A DNA stretch of 64,000 nt from Glandiceps talaboti. Its lineage: Eukaryota; Hemichordata; Enteropneusta; Spengelidae. The first letter of the stretch is position 1; each line of letters opens with the position of its first letter. A model generated the notes under the pieces. That model was not told where the DNA came from. It did not search any database and saw only the letters and a program-made list of their open reading frames with translations. The stretch spans positions 19,279,176 to 19,343,175 of the forward strand of contig NC_135550.1 of the NCBI RefSeq assembly GCF_964340395.1, written 5' to 3'. Below are positions 1 through 13,100 of this stretch, one piece after another. The translations under genes and the position numbers were made by a program.

Positions 1-1532
1 ATACCGATACACCCTACGATTGTACTCACATCGGAGTCGAGTTTCCCATAAACAAACACACTAGTATTACAAATGTTTGCTGTGTTTTAGACACTTCACA
101 AGCAGTACTTGTTTTAATGTTGGCAGATTTCACCTTTCTCTGACAGCTTTATCCCTTAAAGTGGGTCAGATGTACGTACAGTGAATGGCAGCCCTGATCA
201 TGCACTTAACAGTTTGCCACGTTTGACTGCATCTTTTGAATGCTTAAATACCAATAAAAACGGTATGTTGTTTAAACTTAAACAAAGTTCGACAAGGAGA
301 TACAAGTCAGACTTGTCTGATACAATACGAGGAATTATAACGTTTAGTTTTCAAGGCCTAACCATCGACCCCTGCATAGACTACTTAATTCGATTCGATT
401 CGAGTCAAGAAAATTACAAACTGAAAAGTTATACCCCTTGTATGGTGAACTTCAGAAAACACAGTTTCCGCTGTATAATGGATATGCAGCCTGATAAAGT
501 AGCACATGATACACAGTCTTTAATAGATTCAAACATCGTCGCCGCCGCCGCCCCCCCCCCCCTCCCCCTCCGAATATTTGTACGCGTTCTAGTGCTAGAC
601 GACAATTCTGTATGTTTCCTTTGAGAGTACCGTTCACGCCGTGTCACTCGAACCGTAAAGCCTCATTGAAGTCAAACTACGAGCTTTCATTTTGAAGGGT
701 CATTCAAGTTCACCTCATTGTAGTAGCCACCACAGGCTAGGCCTAAATGCGGAAAACACACGATTAATTATCTACCGTTACGTCACTGGCAAAATATGTT
801 CCTTACTAGTAAAAATGGTTCAACCCGTCCGGAAAAGGAAGTGTTATCCCTTCTCAGAATGTAAGACCATCCGATTCTTATGTACTGAACTAGTTAAGTT
901 TTAAATGACGTGCACGGTTAATCTATCTTCAAAGAACTCATCATTTTTTCCTATAGCCTTAAACTAAGGCAATGATCTTGTTGTAGATCTCCTTAAGACT
1001 ACTTGTCATTTCGGTTCATAGAAAGTAAAAATTAATATTTTACCAGCCAATTTCTTTTCCACTGGAAGATATCAATCTAACAATGTGACAAGTTAAAGCT
1101 AAGAATACCGTTCAGGATTGATATATTGGTAGATGTTAGATTCATGATGTTTTTTGTTTACGTACTCTAACCAGGATAATTATGTGTACTCGTCTGTACC
1201 GTACTCGGAGCTTTGAGTGATGTAATTGGATATTCGGTTTGTTTAACATGTGAATTTGGCAAACCCTTTAGCTCGTCACCAATTGAACCTATGCAATGCA
1301 TACTTAGCACAGTTTCTGCGAACTCTAAGTTTCAGTCAGGTTGGCACAGTGTTGCGATTGTTTGCAGTGTTAGAGGGCGTCCTTTAAGACATTTTCGGTG
1401 TACATTGAGGATTTCTCGTTTGTTTATCCACGGTGTGTGTATGAAATGTGATAGTCATTGTGTATTATCAACTATCATGTGTATGTTTGAAAAAAAAAAA
1501 ATTTATAACAGATATATTTGACTCGTACTCAC
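1..1532 (-). other. Presumed P450 intron; C/G-rich tract at 539-571
   Basis: No exon was recognised on either strand. The stretch follows the exon-2 donor of the P450 and is most simply its last intron, continuing off the window. A CGC-repeat plus poly-C tract at about 539-571 gives a G-rich minus strand that could form a quadruplex. Short open frames here show no family resemblance. Confidence 0.4.
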
Positions 1533-3411
1533 CAAGTGAAAATGGGATAAAGGCGCGGTTTTTCAACATTTCTCCGTTTTCACCGATGAATCTCGTCGGA
1601 TCAAACACTTGTGGATTCTTCCAATATTTAGGGTCATTCAAGGAAGACCAGAGATTTGCAAATACAACAGTTCCTTTTGGAATATCATATCCCCTAAGAG
1701 AGACGTCTTCAGTAGCGGAGTGGGGGATTGCTAGGGGTGAGGGAGCGACAGCGCGAAGTATTTCTAGCACAGTTGCTTGCGTGTACGGCATATCTCGTTT
1801 GTTGGCGAGACAGGGTAGTATGTCATTGCCATTGTCAATTTCAGTTTGGATTCGTTTCTGAATTTCAGGGTAGGTTCCCATCAAAAGAACTGCATATATC
1901 ATAGTATCGGAAGTTGTCACCGTGGATGCACTGAATAGATCAAGAAGAAGGTCAACCATCACTTGGTCTGTGAACGTTGTATCTACATCATCCTTGTATT
2001 TGGACATTTCTAGAAGATACGCGTCTGTGAAATCATTAATAACTTCAGGGTCGAACTTAGCTCGATGTTCCTCGACAATTTCTCGAACGAAATCTTCCGT
2101 GTAAGCTTTCAACTCTATTATTTCTTTGACTTTATCTTGTCCTGGTATGTGTCGTAAAAATGGTAGGAAATTTACAGCGCCGCTGTTCTCGACGAGTGCG
2201 GCTACCGTAGCGAAATTTCTGAGCGTGGAATTAAACTTAGGGTCGTCATAGTTAAATCTCTGACCGAAACCAAACTTACACACGACATTAGCTATAACGC
2301 ATTCTAAGACATGCCCGACATCGCTCGGTTTTTCTGACAAATTTTCCAAGAATTCCGTCAAGTGGTTTAATTCTGTGTGCACGATTTCTTCGACATTTCG
2401 TTTTCCCACTCCAAATGCTCGCAGTGTCTTCAGCATAAACTGGCGTTGGTCATGCCACCTTTTTCCATAGTCAGAAAAAGTCAGCGCTGTCGAGATACAA
2501 AATGACATATGTAATATTACAAATATCTATAAGTCTACGTATATTGATATAGGGCCATTACAAGTTTGTCACGTTATATCTGAATATTGAGCGAAACGTC
2601 TATGGTCAGAAACACTCGATACTTTAAGCTTTACTATTGATTATAAATATATCTTATTTTTTGAAATTTAATATTTGATATTATCATCGCCATAACTACA
2701 TCCACAAAAGACCCGGGTGTGTTAATTTCAGTGTCTATATCATATAATTATGATACATCATTGTCAGAATGGCCTGATACATTTCAAATTAATTTTACGC
2801 TAGACTGCTTGAGTGTTTTCTGTATACGAGTTTCTATACATGCGCAGTGTCGACCATTCCTGTACTCGATATGGACATACATCTCATCATGTTGTTGTCC
2901 ATTGCAAGGTAACAACAAATTCAGCTTTGTCCGAACAAGAGAATCAAATTTGCATGAAAAAGCAACCGAACAGTCCAATCAAGACTATCATTTACGTCAA
3001 TGTCAATGTCTATTTCATGACAGTTAGTTTTTTACAGAGGAAAGTCTGATTGATATTGAAATTACATTTACCTTTTGTAAGTACATCTTGAGCGGCAAGG
3101 TCTGGTCTGCCTGAAAACTTGTGCCCTTGACCCACAAAAGCTTCTCTGATGGCATCATAACCATTGAGGACAACTACAAGCCGATTGCCAAGTTTAAGAC
3201 TAAACACGTCACCGTAGGCCTTGGCCATCTCGGTAAATGTGATGTACGGTCTTTGACCAAGACTCCCAAGGCTTCCTATAATGGGCCATCCTAGTGGACC
3301 TGGTGGGTAATTCCATTTGCGTAGTGTTCGTACGTAAGTCACGATCAGAAAAGTGACACAAAATAGTAAGACGGTCGTCAACAAATTTATACATTCGGCC
3401 AAATACTTCAT
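1533..3411 (-). CDS. Cytochrome P450, CYP2 clan, 5' two exons (3' end missing)
   Basis: Haem-thiolate monooxygenase, expected on the endoplasmic reticulum membrane. Exons read on the minus strand are 3411-3072 and 2486-1533, joined in phase 1 as ..DVLTK-A-LTFSDYG... Together they encode about 431 residues. Visible parts in order: hydrophobic N-terminal anchor (residues ~5-28), proline-rich hinge PPGPLGWPIIGS, FSGRP, C-helix WHDQR, a CYP2-type DFTDAYLLEM stretch, I-helix with TTSDT, K-helix EILR (the ExxR motif) and FDPTRF (the PERF variant). The second exon ends at FSLG with a good GTGAGT donor, just before the FxxGxRxCxG haem loop. I found no exon carrying that cysteine in 1-1532, so the last exon probably lies beyond the left edge. 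Two long exons and the CYP1/2/17-like layout place it in the CYP2 clan; the family is unresolved. The I-helix lacks the usual A/G-G pair. Confidence 0.88.
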
Positions 3412-3499
3412 CTTGTGATAGTATGCAGGAGACCAACAAATGTTATACCTTGTGGTTGTGTTAATGGTGATCTATGAACAAAGTCAACCTCTACCTGTG

Positions 3500-3508
3500 T
3501 ATTTATAC
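3500..3508 (-). promoter_or_regulatory. TATA-like box of the P450 gene
   Basis: Read on the minus strand this is GTATAAATA, about 90 bases upstream of the P450 start codon. That fits a TATA box with a 5' UTR of roughly 60 bases. It is inferred from sequence and position only. Confidence 0.4.
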
Positions 3509-3647
3509 TTTTCTTCGTATTTGCATATTGTCAACTCAGGGGATAATATTAGTCCACAAAGTTTGCTAATCATGGCCTTGATGGAGGATTTGTGAAAATT
3601 ATTAACACTCAGTTTTTAAAAATCAAAACATTGTCTTACCTAATAAG

Positions 3648-3804
3648 CTTATACCGGGAATTTCGTGAAGGTCGTCCTCATCAAAGATCACAACAAGGTG
3701 AACGTATGTCACGTAGTACATGTAGAGCTGATCTTTATCCAGACAGACAACAAACACGTCGACGTCACTCACTACCCTTATGTCGAAGAATTCCATTTAG
3801 ATGG
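3648..3804 (+). other. Candidate isolated coding exon, unrecognised
   Basis: One plus-strand frame is open from just after a stop at 3644-3646 to a possible GTAATG donor at 3805. It reads like protein: GNFVKVVLIKDHNKVN, then VELIFIQTDN and VTHYPYVEEFHLD. Codon choice (GTC, CTC, ATC, AAC) looks coding and is more GC-rich at third positions than the neighbouring genes. The preceding acceptor (TAATAAG) is weak. It lies about 240 bases upstream of the P450 start on the opposite strand. I do not recognise the family and found no partner exon nearby. It could be a relic exon or part of a mobile element. Confidence 0.3.
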
Positions 3805-3808
3805 GTAA

Positions 3809-4970
3809 TGTCATGTATTAAAGGCCCATAATTCAATCCCAGGTTTTCACATTAGTGTTATCCTATCATTGTAGCCATAAGGATTACATAGGATCATTCT
3901 TTTGTTATGGACCAACCAAAGCTATAGATCTGCCAGACAACTGTTTTTCACACCTACATTTTAATACCTGTTCGAGCTTGACCTTTAAGCCAATCTATCT
4001 CTTTTTGTGAATTACCGTTTGTTTGTTCTGGGACTATCTTTACATTAGTGACGGATAAGTCAAACAATAGCAATTAAAACGTTAACTCCGACATTGCTAT
4101 GGGTAAAACAATATTTTTGCCAAATTGACTTCTGTTCCCATAGTTACGTACCGACTAAGTGATTACAGAGACAAACTACATCTTTGTTCAATCGCGCATT
4201 TACTGGAATACTGGCTGATTCAGAAGAAGAAAAACAGGCGAAGAGATGACTTGGGTACGATAAATAAGGCGATGACAGTTCGAATAGCATCGACAGTTCT
4301 TCTAGGAAGTAATATGCCAGGTTGATTTAACGGTACTTTGTTCATTTGGTCGAATTTCAGGGCCATTTGTTGTCTTTGTTTAAAAGAAATAGGGTAAGAG
4401 ACTGAATGTCCTATTCATGAGAAAGGGAAAAGGGTGAATCTCATGGTCATGTTCGCTTCATTAGGTTTTTATAACTAAGGGTCAGAGGAAAAGATGTAGA
4501 AAGAAAGTTATATATGGTAAAACTACTATTTGTATTGCAAGAACCTAAAAAGCTTGTATATGCCGTCGGCCGTCCGACACCTTATATACCAGTTCAACGA
4601 CATGCATAGTATTCACTACGACCAATAGGTGTCTTTCGTTTGTAGTTATATACAACATGAGACATATTGAGATCGTGTGTCAGTAAATTAGGACTTTCTC
4701 ATCATAATATTCATGACAGTTTAGCAATTTGGTGAGCCCAAGTGACAAGTGTAGATACTCATTACCTACTAGTATACAGATATAAATTTTAAAAGTTCTT
4801 TTACTCATGCTATAATTACAACTTATAGAAGACTGGAGCGAATCTGATCTAGTAGACTTGTAGAACACGCTTTGAAAGCTAATATTTGTTCCTGTATGTG
4901 GTTCTTGAATGAGGTAGTTGAACATTGTACCCTCTCCCATAGACACAAATGCACAAGAAGACCATGTTGC
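3809..4970. other. Intergenic, no gene seen
   Basis: AT-rich sequence upstream of the P450. Short frames such as the one at 4125-4325 have no recognisable motif. No RNA gene or clear mobile element was identified. Confidence 0.4.
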
Positions 4971-4971
4971 A

Positions 4972-5113
4972 CACACACACACGTATATTAATATATATAT
5001 ATATACACATACATACATACAGACACATATACATACTAGTACATGTACATACATACATACATACATACATACATACATACATACATACATACATACATAC
5101 ATACATACATACA

Positions 5114-5144
<31 letters not shown>

Positions 5145-5158
5145 CATACATACATACA

Positions 5159-5189
<31 letters not shown>

Positions 5190-5190
5190 C
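4972..5190. repeat. Compound (CA)n/(TA)n/(CATA)n microsatellite
   Basis: CA and TA runs lead into a long (CATA)n array from about 5047 to 5190, interrupted twice by CATTACAT. Translations on both strands give meaningless Tyr-Ile-His or Met-Tyr-Val-Cys repeats. Confidence 0.95.
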
Positions 5191-5226
5191 AAAAACTTTG
5201 AAATTTGGTATAGTGTGCGACTTTAT

Positions 5227-5335
5227 GTTCTTTGGTAGTTTCTTTTGTTTAAAGGGGTAAAGTCTGTAACTTTATAGTCTTTGGTGGTTCCTTTGTTTAA
5301 AGGGGTACAGTCTGCAACTTTATGGTCTTTGGTAC
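5227..5335. repeat. Two-copy tandem repeat, ~53 bp
   Basis: The phrase around TTTGTTTAAAGGGGTA, followed by CAGTCTGCAACTTTAT or a close variant and then a CTTTGGT phrase, occurs twice in a row. It lies between the CATA array and the 3' side of CRNKL1. Confidence 0.7.
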
Positions 5336-5778
5336 TTAAATTTTGTTACATATTCCTACATTACTTAAACTACCGGTACTAAAACACACTGAATCATGTC
5401 AAGCAAGTGATAGAACCCCATCACATATTTGTAGCTGATATAAAAATGACAACCAAGAAATTAAAACATAATTCCAATCTTGGTTTCTAAGACACTTTGT
5501 AGATATCTAACCATGCCCAGCTGACTTATTGTCATAAAACCCACAGACATTTCATTGTGTCAGCAAAAACAATATGCCCTGGCTTGTGAGAAAATGTTGG
5601 CACAGATTGCTTGTAAATAATGTTTTATGTATATTTTGTATGTGTATTTCAGTTACAGACTGCCACTTTACCTGAAAGAGCATACTACAATATTCAGATC
5701 ATACATCAACATGAAGAATACACAAACTATTGAAATAGATTGACTGCTTTAGATTTCTTTATACAGAACATTCTGACT

Positions 5779-5784
5779 TTTTAT
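5779..5784 (-). terminator. CRNKL1: Candidate poly(A) signal of CRNKL1
   Basis: TTTATT on the plus strand reads AATAAA on the minus strand, about 720 bases past the CRNKL1 stop codon. I saw no other exact AATAAA between the stop and here. Confidence 0.4.
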
Positions 5785-6503
5785 TGAAAAATAATACACA
5801 GATTAAAAGATACAAAATGGCAGTCGCTATCTTTGTGCAAGTATGTTTTTTCAATTGTTCTGTTTTTTTACAAATTTGTTACCACAGAATATAACTGTGT
5901 ATGTACTGTAGGACTTAGTTTTGCATTCAGTTTTTCTTTGACTTGATTGGTTTTTAACACATGTTCAGCATCAAAAATCTCAGTTATATGGAATGACATT
6001 GAGAGTACACTGGGTTGTATGATATACCACAACTGTATGTATGTTCTTTGTATACATATGTATATCAAGGTTATCCTGATTGGTAGTGACTTGTACTCTA
6101 AGTAGATCAGTACATGTCATTAGTACAATAGAGAGGACATATTTATATATCATACCCCCTGTCTGGCCTGGCCATCACGTTGTACCCCATCAACCAAGGA
6201 CATGTGGATCAATACATACATACATACACATATGTCCTTAAATTGTCTGTATATCATATCTTGCTTTCAAAACCTTGAACAGTAGTTGATTTAAATAGCC
6301 TGAACTCAATATCAACAGTTATTTGTTCTACTTCTCTGGGTTGGAGCACCACACTGGAGAAACGTTTCTTAGATTACTTGTATGATTATGTACCAATGTC
6401 TAGGTAGATGGCAAACGTTTGGAAGGTGACATGACCTTGTTATGTATATCTAATCATTTCTCCTTGAGACTAGAAATACAGTAGCAAATGTTTGTTTAAC
6501 AGA

Positions 6504-9500
6504 TCATTCAGGCTGACTGTGTACTTGTTTCCACTTCTTGGCCATGGCTAAGAGTTTCAGATTTGGTTGATTTGCTGCATCTGTTGGAAATATGTAGTCA
6601 TAGTATTCCTCCCAACCAGCATCAGACTGTAAGAAATCAGAAAATAATGCATAAAATATACACAAAATGATAATAAACACTCTGATGTATGTATGTATGT
6701 ATGTATGTATGTATGTATGTATGTATGTATGTATGTATGTATGTATGTATGGATGGATAGGCTCAAAGAACATATAATCTAGTCAAATATTAGCTTTCTA
6801 ATACTTTCTTCATGACAAAATAGGCTTTTCAATTACACTGCACACTGAATAATTCAGAATTTACAAGTGACCACAAATAGTATACATACCCCATCTTCTG
6901 TCTGCACTTTCCTCCTTTTCTTAACTTTTCTTGGCATTTGCTGTTTGACCTTCTGTAGGCTATCATCATCACCACAATTACCCTGAAAATCAAAGGTCAA
7001 AAAGTCAATAAAGTGACTGCTATTAAGGTCAAAGTGTGATGATGTCACTGAGGTCACAGGTCCTAAAAATAAGTACATAAACAAAGATATGGGTCTAGTA
7101 CTATATATATTTCATGTGGGGTTATCATTTGAACTCAACCACCTAATTATGAGGAGTAGCTATGCAATTATGATGTCAACTGTCCACTTACACTGTTGTA
7201 TGCTATTGTACAGTTTGTAATTAGTGGACATTGAGTCTGTTCTACATGTTTTCTAGTTCTTGTCTATTTGGTTGTGTACTATCATTACTAGTTACAAATT
7301 CCTATTCACAGAGTCAAAACATTTTCTTTTTTAGAGAAACACACAACAACATCTTGTCAGCAGTTTCTTCACACATTATAACTAAACCCTTACCTCAAAA
7401 TCTCTCCAAGATTCCAGTAACATTAATCTATCTTCCTTCTCTTCATCACTTCGGAGTGACCTGTTGGCTTTTTCGTAAATAGACCGTGCCATGCCAATGC
7501 AGTCCTCGTCTCCAATGGATGCTTCAAATTGAGCATAACTTATCCATACCTATTAGATACAAAGGTGTAACAAGTTATGATTACTTTTTCAAAGCACATA
7601 TTACATAATTCATATACTGCACTGATATCAAAATTCTGTAAGAATTTCAACCAAGCATTTATTGTACATAAGGTCTTGAAACTGCTTGTTTTATTTGTTG
7701 ATAGTCTGTAAGGTACGCCATGACGGGGCACTTTCAAAGAGAGTGGAATGGCACGGCATATCTTACAGTCTAATTTGTTGACAGAGTAGAAATCTCTGTC
7801 TCTTATCTTAGTATTATGTTGATAATAACAATCATGTACATTTTTGACGAGCATTTTTCCACAATTACAATAGAGCTACACGTGATTTACAATTAGTAAC
7901 CCTGGCACAAACCCATAACAGTACAACCTTTCATTCTCTGTCCTACCAGGTTCCCATTGTACAACTGGGTTGAATGGTGCACAATACTGGTTCAAACCTT
8001 GCAGAAGGACTCGACCAATCAGAAGCAAATGGCATGGATGGAAGTAGTTACCACTAGATAGATTATAAGCTAGTCTTGCTGACTATTAAATGGTTCAACA
8101 TCATGTTTGATCTGTTAATAGTGATAATTAACAAGGCCCAGAAACAAGATACAGTTTATAAGACAATGTGAAGTGGACATTAACCAACACTGTGACTGAA
8201 ATCAAAACAATATACTTTCCAAAAAAACTTACACAGAAGAACAGAGACGTACAACAAGAACCTAACAACATGCAAGACATTAAGAAAAGGTTACCTTGAC
8301 ATGTTGTGTTCTTTCTAACAATCTATCATATAAAGCTCTAGTTCTATCATAGTCTTCCTGCTCAATTTCAAAGTCTATATATGCCTTCCACAACACTTCC
8401 GGCATGTCCAGTTTAGGTTGGTTGATAGCTAATTCATATATTGCTCTAGCTCTTTCACTATCACCCAGAATGGTTTCCAACTCAGCATACTGTAGAAAAT
8501 GGAAGAAAATGTATTAGTTTATCAGTGCATTTGAAATTTTGAAAGACACATTGAAATTAATGAGGCACAGTCTGTAACATTATGGTTCTTGCAGGTGAGA
8601 GCACTTTATGGAGTCATGACTGACTTATCTCATCAAGTCAGTGTTTGTAGTACCATTTATTGGGCAACAAAGGTCAGGCTGATAACTTCATTTCTTTATT
8701 CTTAGAGGACAAGAAAAGTCAATTTCACCAACCCTGTGTCGCATAACCACTCTAAAATAGAGTTTACAAATTGGCAAATCTGGATAATATAAGGACACAC
8801 TGGATGAAGGATTTGGGAAATAAACAAATTGAAGAGATTACTGAACACTTTATTAATAGTCTACGAGGTAATTCCAGGTAATCAATCAGATCCACTTACC
8901 TTCATCCAGGTGGTACAATTCTCCATGTTGTATTCAAGAAACTTTTCATACAGTATTCTACATCTGTCAAACTCTCTTAGTTGTAATTCCAGTTCAATAT
9001 AACCTTTAAATAGTTTGTCTTTAGGACATTTACCTATCGCTGCACCCTGGGTCAAAGATCAAGTTGTTGAAAAACGTGAAAACACTTTTATACCTGGATT
9101 ATTTAACATGATTGAAATAAAGGGAAATTAAAGGAAATAAAGACATTTTCATAAATTTTGGTTCTGAAGAGTCATTTAATGATTTGATGCCACTTACATT
9201 ATGTATTAAGTTGCAAGTGTCATGAAACACTGAGTTGAAACTTGTTCCTCACTCATTGTTCAGTGGCAATCCTTGCCATGGCCACATGGCCATGCACTGT
9301 CTCACTAAATATCAGCAGACATGCTGCATATGTAATAGCTAAACATACAACCCTTTCACACTGAAGTAAAGCACTTTCTTTTGCAAACAGTATTTTCTAA
9401 TAATATAAGGAACTGCAGCCTGATTACAGTGAATGACAGCCATCACAACAGTGGCTATATCTAACTCTCAATGAGAGATCTAAACAATGTCGTATGACAT

Positions 9501-10109
9501 CTACATATGTTAAGACTTTAGTTATTGACTATTTTACTTGCTTTGCACTGCTAACATTGTTTTACAGATTGATTACATTGAGAGACGCCACATACTAAAC
9601 TGCTGGTGATTAAAGCAAATGAAACAGTAAACTTTTATACTTGATATGAATGTTATAAATGACTGGCAAATCATGCAAATGTTTTACTTGAGTGTTACGA
9701 GTTGTAACTATTCATAATTGTTCTTTAGCTGAAAGTAATAATCACTTAGCAGTCTTGACGTCTCTATCAAGTTTCTTCTATTTGCATCGTTGGAATATGT
9801 CTTACACAATTCAATTTTATTTCAATCTAATTATGATGTAAATGTTGCATGTCTGACTGAAAAAGTTCAAAATTACAGACTGCTACTCATATCTCAAGAC
9901 TCACCAGTATTTTCCTGGAGTTGGTGAGATTTTTTTGTCTGATTTCAAACTGTGCAAACAACAGCCACATTTTAGCAAATGTAAACTTCTTGTGTGGGAT
10001 CAGTTCCAAACAGGCTTGGTAGACTTGACGTGTTCTTTCAAAATCCTGTAACAGTATACGAATATTGACTAATGAGTAAACACACAAATACATAGACATG
10101 GGAACATAC

Positions 10110-10140
<31 letters not shown>

Positions 10141-13100
10141 CATACCACACATAGAGAAACACAGTCATACACAGATCCATGCAACACAAACACATATGTA
10201 AACATACCACACACATTGACATTATAAAACAATGTGCTGAAAACAATCTGAGAGTTTAAGTATTACATTTTTGTATTTACTCTCTGTACACCAGGGTGTT
10301 TTGGATACATAGATTTTCACAAATTCATACATGCTCCATGTATCAAAACAAGAACATCTTCAACATGCTACAGTAATTGTACAGTTCTCTTGGTAATTTG
10401 TTTACTTGTATCTCATATCTACCTTTCACTACTATATCACACCTTTATTGAAACTGTATTGAGTATTGTACATGTATATAATGAGTTGAAGTACACTGCT
10501 GACTGATTTGACAAATCTCAACATTTATGCAATGTTTTTTTGTAATCTCCCAATCACAGCTGTTAACTTTTTCACAACCTAAATATTTCATTTATTGTAT
10601 TATTGTGTTATTCCACTCACCCTTGCTTCCAACTCTTCATACAGTGCATAGTTGATCCAAAGGTAAATGTATCTCCTCCAGTACCGCTTTTCCTGCAGTG
10701 GTGGTATGTTGGCAATCGCCCTTTCATAAATCTCTCTGACTTGTTCCTCTGACCCGTCTGCTTCTACCAGTCTCAGATAATCAAACCATGCATCGTAGTT
10801 GTTAGGATTGGCCTTCACTTCCTAGCGCAAAAAAAAAAATACACACGTCTTTAAATTTAGGAAATGAATTGAGATTTGGGAGAAGTTTGCAACTTGTACT
10901 GTAGAACCAATACAGTAATTCAACAAAAATGTAAGTTAGCACACAACACAACTTTGATGTATTGTATATTCAGTAATTCAATGAATTGATTGCATGTTAG
11001 CACACAACACAACTTTGATGTATATTCCAATCAAACGAATGTAATCGAAACCTTCCCCCACCAAAACTGGATCCCATACAAGTGTATTTAAAGAGAAACT
11101 TAATAGTGTAACTTTAGAGTTTTTAGTAGACCATCATACCAGTAATAAAGCTCTCAATTCTTGACCTGCTGTCAGCCTTGTCATTCTGTCAAGAACCCCT
11201 ATTCATCATTTTTTAGTAACTCAATGAATTGATTGTAAGTTAGCACACAGCACAACTTTGATGTATATTCAGTAATTCGAAGTTTCTTACCTCCTCATAC
11301 TGGAATCGTCGTTTACTGACTATAACATCTTCAATGCCAGCTCTGTCTCCATATTTCTTCTCATGAATTGTGTAATTTTTAAATAAATCTTGAGCATTTT
11401 GTTTTGGAATGTGGTCAAGGGCATATTTATAGATGGCTCGAACTCTGTCATGCTGTGGATGAAAGAGTGATTGATGTTTAGTAAACTATAACATTTCATG
11501 TTATGAATACACTATCTCAGGTTAAATTTTATAAGAGTCTAGAGTCAAATAAGTGTCGACAAAACAAGCCAAGTGTACATTTGATGTCAATGTGGGACAG
11601 GCTGGTTTTAACACGGGGATGGTGTATGTATTATGTATGAACTTTTCCATGTATATGCTGGTGAGGTATTAGTGCCAGTCAGGTGTTAGCATTTAGCTAG
11701 AAAGACACTAGCCCTATACTAGGCAAGTCAGGTGTTAGAACTGAGCTAGCCTGACACTAGCCCGATGGTAGCCAAGTCAGCTGTTAGCACTGAGCTTGCC
11801 TGACACTAGCCCGATACTAGGGAAGTTAGGTGTTAGCACCGAGCTTGCCTGACATTAGCCCAGTTACCCCAGTCAGGTGTTAGCACTGAGCTAGCCTAGG
11901 CTAACCCGATGCTAGCTCAGTGCTGAAGCCTAATGCTAGCCTGCCCAGTCAAAATGCTATTCTTTCAGTGTTCCCCTTTAGTTTACCTACATCTATACTT
12001 AAATACCATACGTGAGTTTGCAATGGAAATCTTTACACCCATACCTCTTTCTGTTTTTCTTCAAATCTTGCAAATGCTACAAATAGTTTTTCATCCATGT
12101 TATCTTCACCATAAAACGTTACAGCTCTCTCATAGACCTGTCTAGCATTACCAATGTATGAGTTGTGCTCTTCAAAGTTAGCATATTTGATCCAATTTTT
12201 CACATCAGGATGTACAAGAACAAGTGAGAAGTAGTTAAAGAAACATAAAATAATGGGTACAAAAGTAATTGATCATATAAGACTATGCTACATTGTAGAA
12301 ATCTATTTTTCATAGTTTCATTTCATAATTCTAGTATATGATAACAATGGAATATTCTGTCAAATTTGACTGTACCACATTTAATAAAAATATGTGGAAT
12401 TTCATTTTTCCCTCAACCCTGACATTTTTATATGTACATGTAAGTTATATACAAACGACAAAACCACAACATTACCATAACAATAGGGACACTTCATTAC
12501 TACCAAAGTGGAGTTGGTAGACCAATTAAATAAGGCTAAGCAAAAATTCTTTTTAAGTCTTCTGCAATGACTTCTAGTACATTGTCTGTCATTTAGAATA
12601 CAAATCAACATCACTTTCACATATTTCAAAGTCAGATTAGACAGTGCAGAGTAAGACACGATTTACAGGCATCTATATCATCCATGTACATACTTTATGT
12701 GAATAATTATAGTATTTGTTGTTAAAAAACATTATTTTGTCTAATTTACTTTCTACATCAACCTTCATTTTGTAGTACCATAACTCCCCTGAACATGTTG
12801 ACATTTCACTCTACTTGTTTGTTATACGCAACACACACAAAGGATATATCTCTCATATATTTGTCTCGCTCTGTCAACTTCTTTGTAGCGGAGTTCCATC
12901 TTGATATAAGAAAACCATGCCTGTTCCTCAGGTTCCCATTCCATCCATCTTTCAAAGACTTGTCTAACTCCGGCCACATTACCCAGCATTTCTTCCATGT
13001 ATGTATACTTGTACCAGAATTGATTAGCTCTTGGTAAGATGGTGACAGCACGATCCCATATGTTTCTGGCATGGTTTATTTGCCGATTCCTGGTGATGAC

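Noticed and set aside
1213-1521. Plus-strand frames opposite the P450 3' side as an antisense gene, or as the missing haem exon
   Set aside because: Neither strand shows the FxxGxRxCxG loop or any other motif.
4680-5260. Long frames on both strands with Tyr-Ile-His or Met-Tyr-Val-Cys repeats
   Set aside because: They are translations of the (CATA)n/(CA)n microsatellite.
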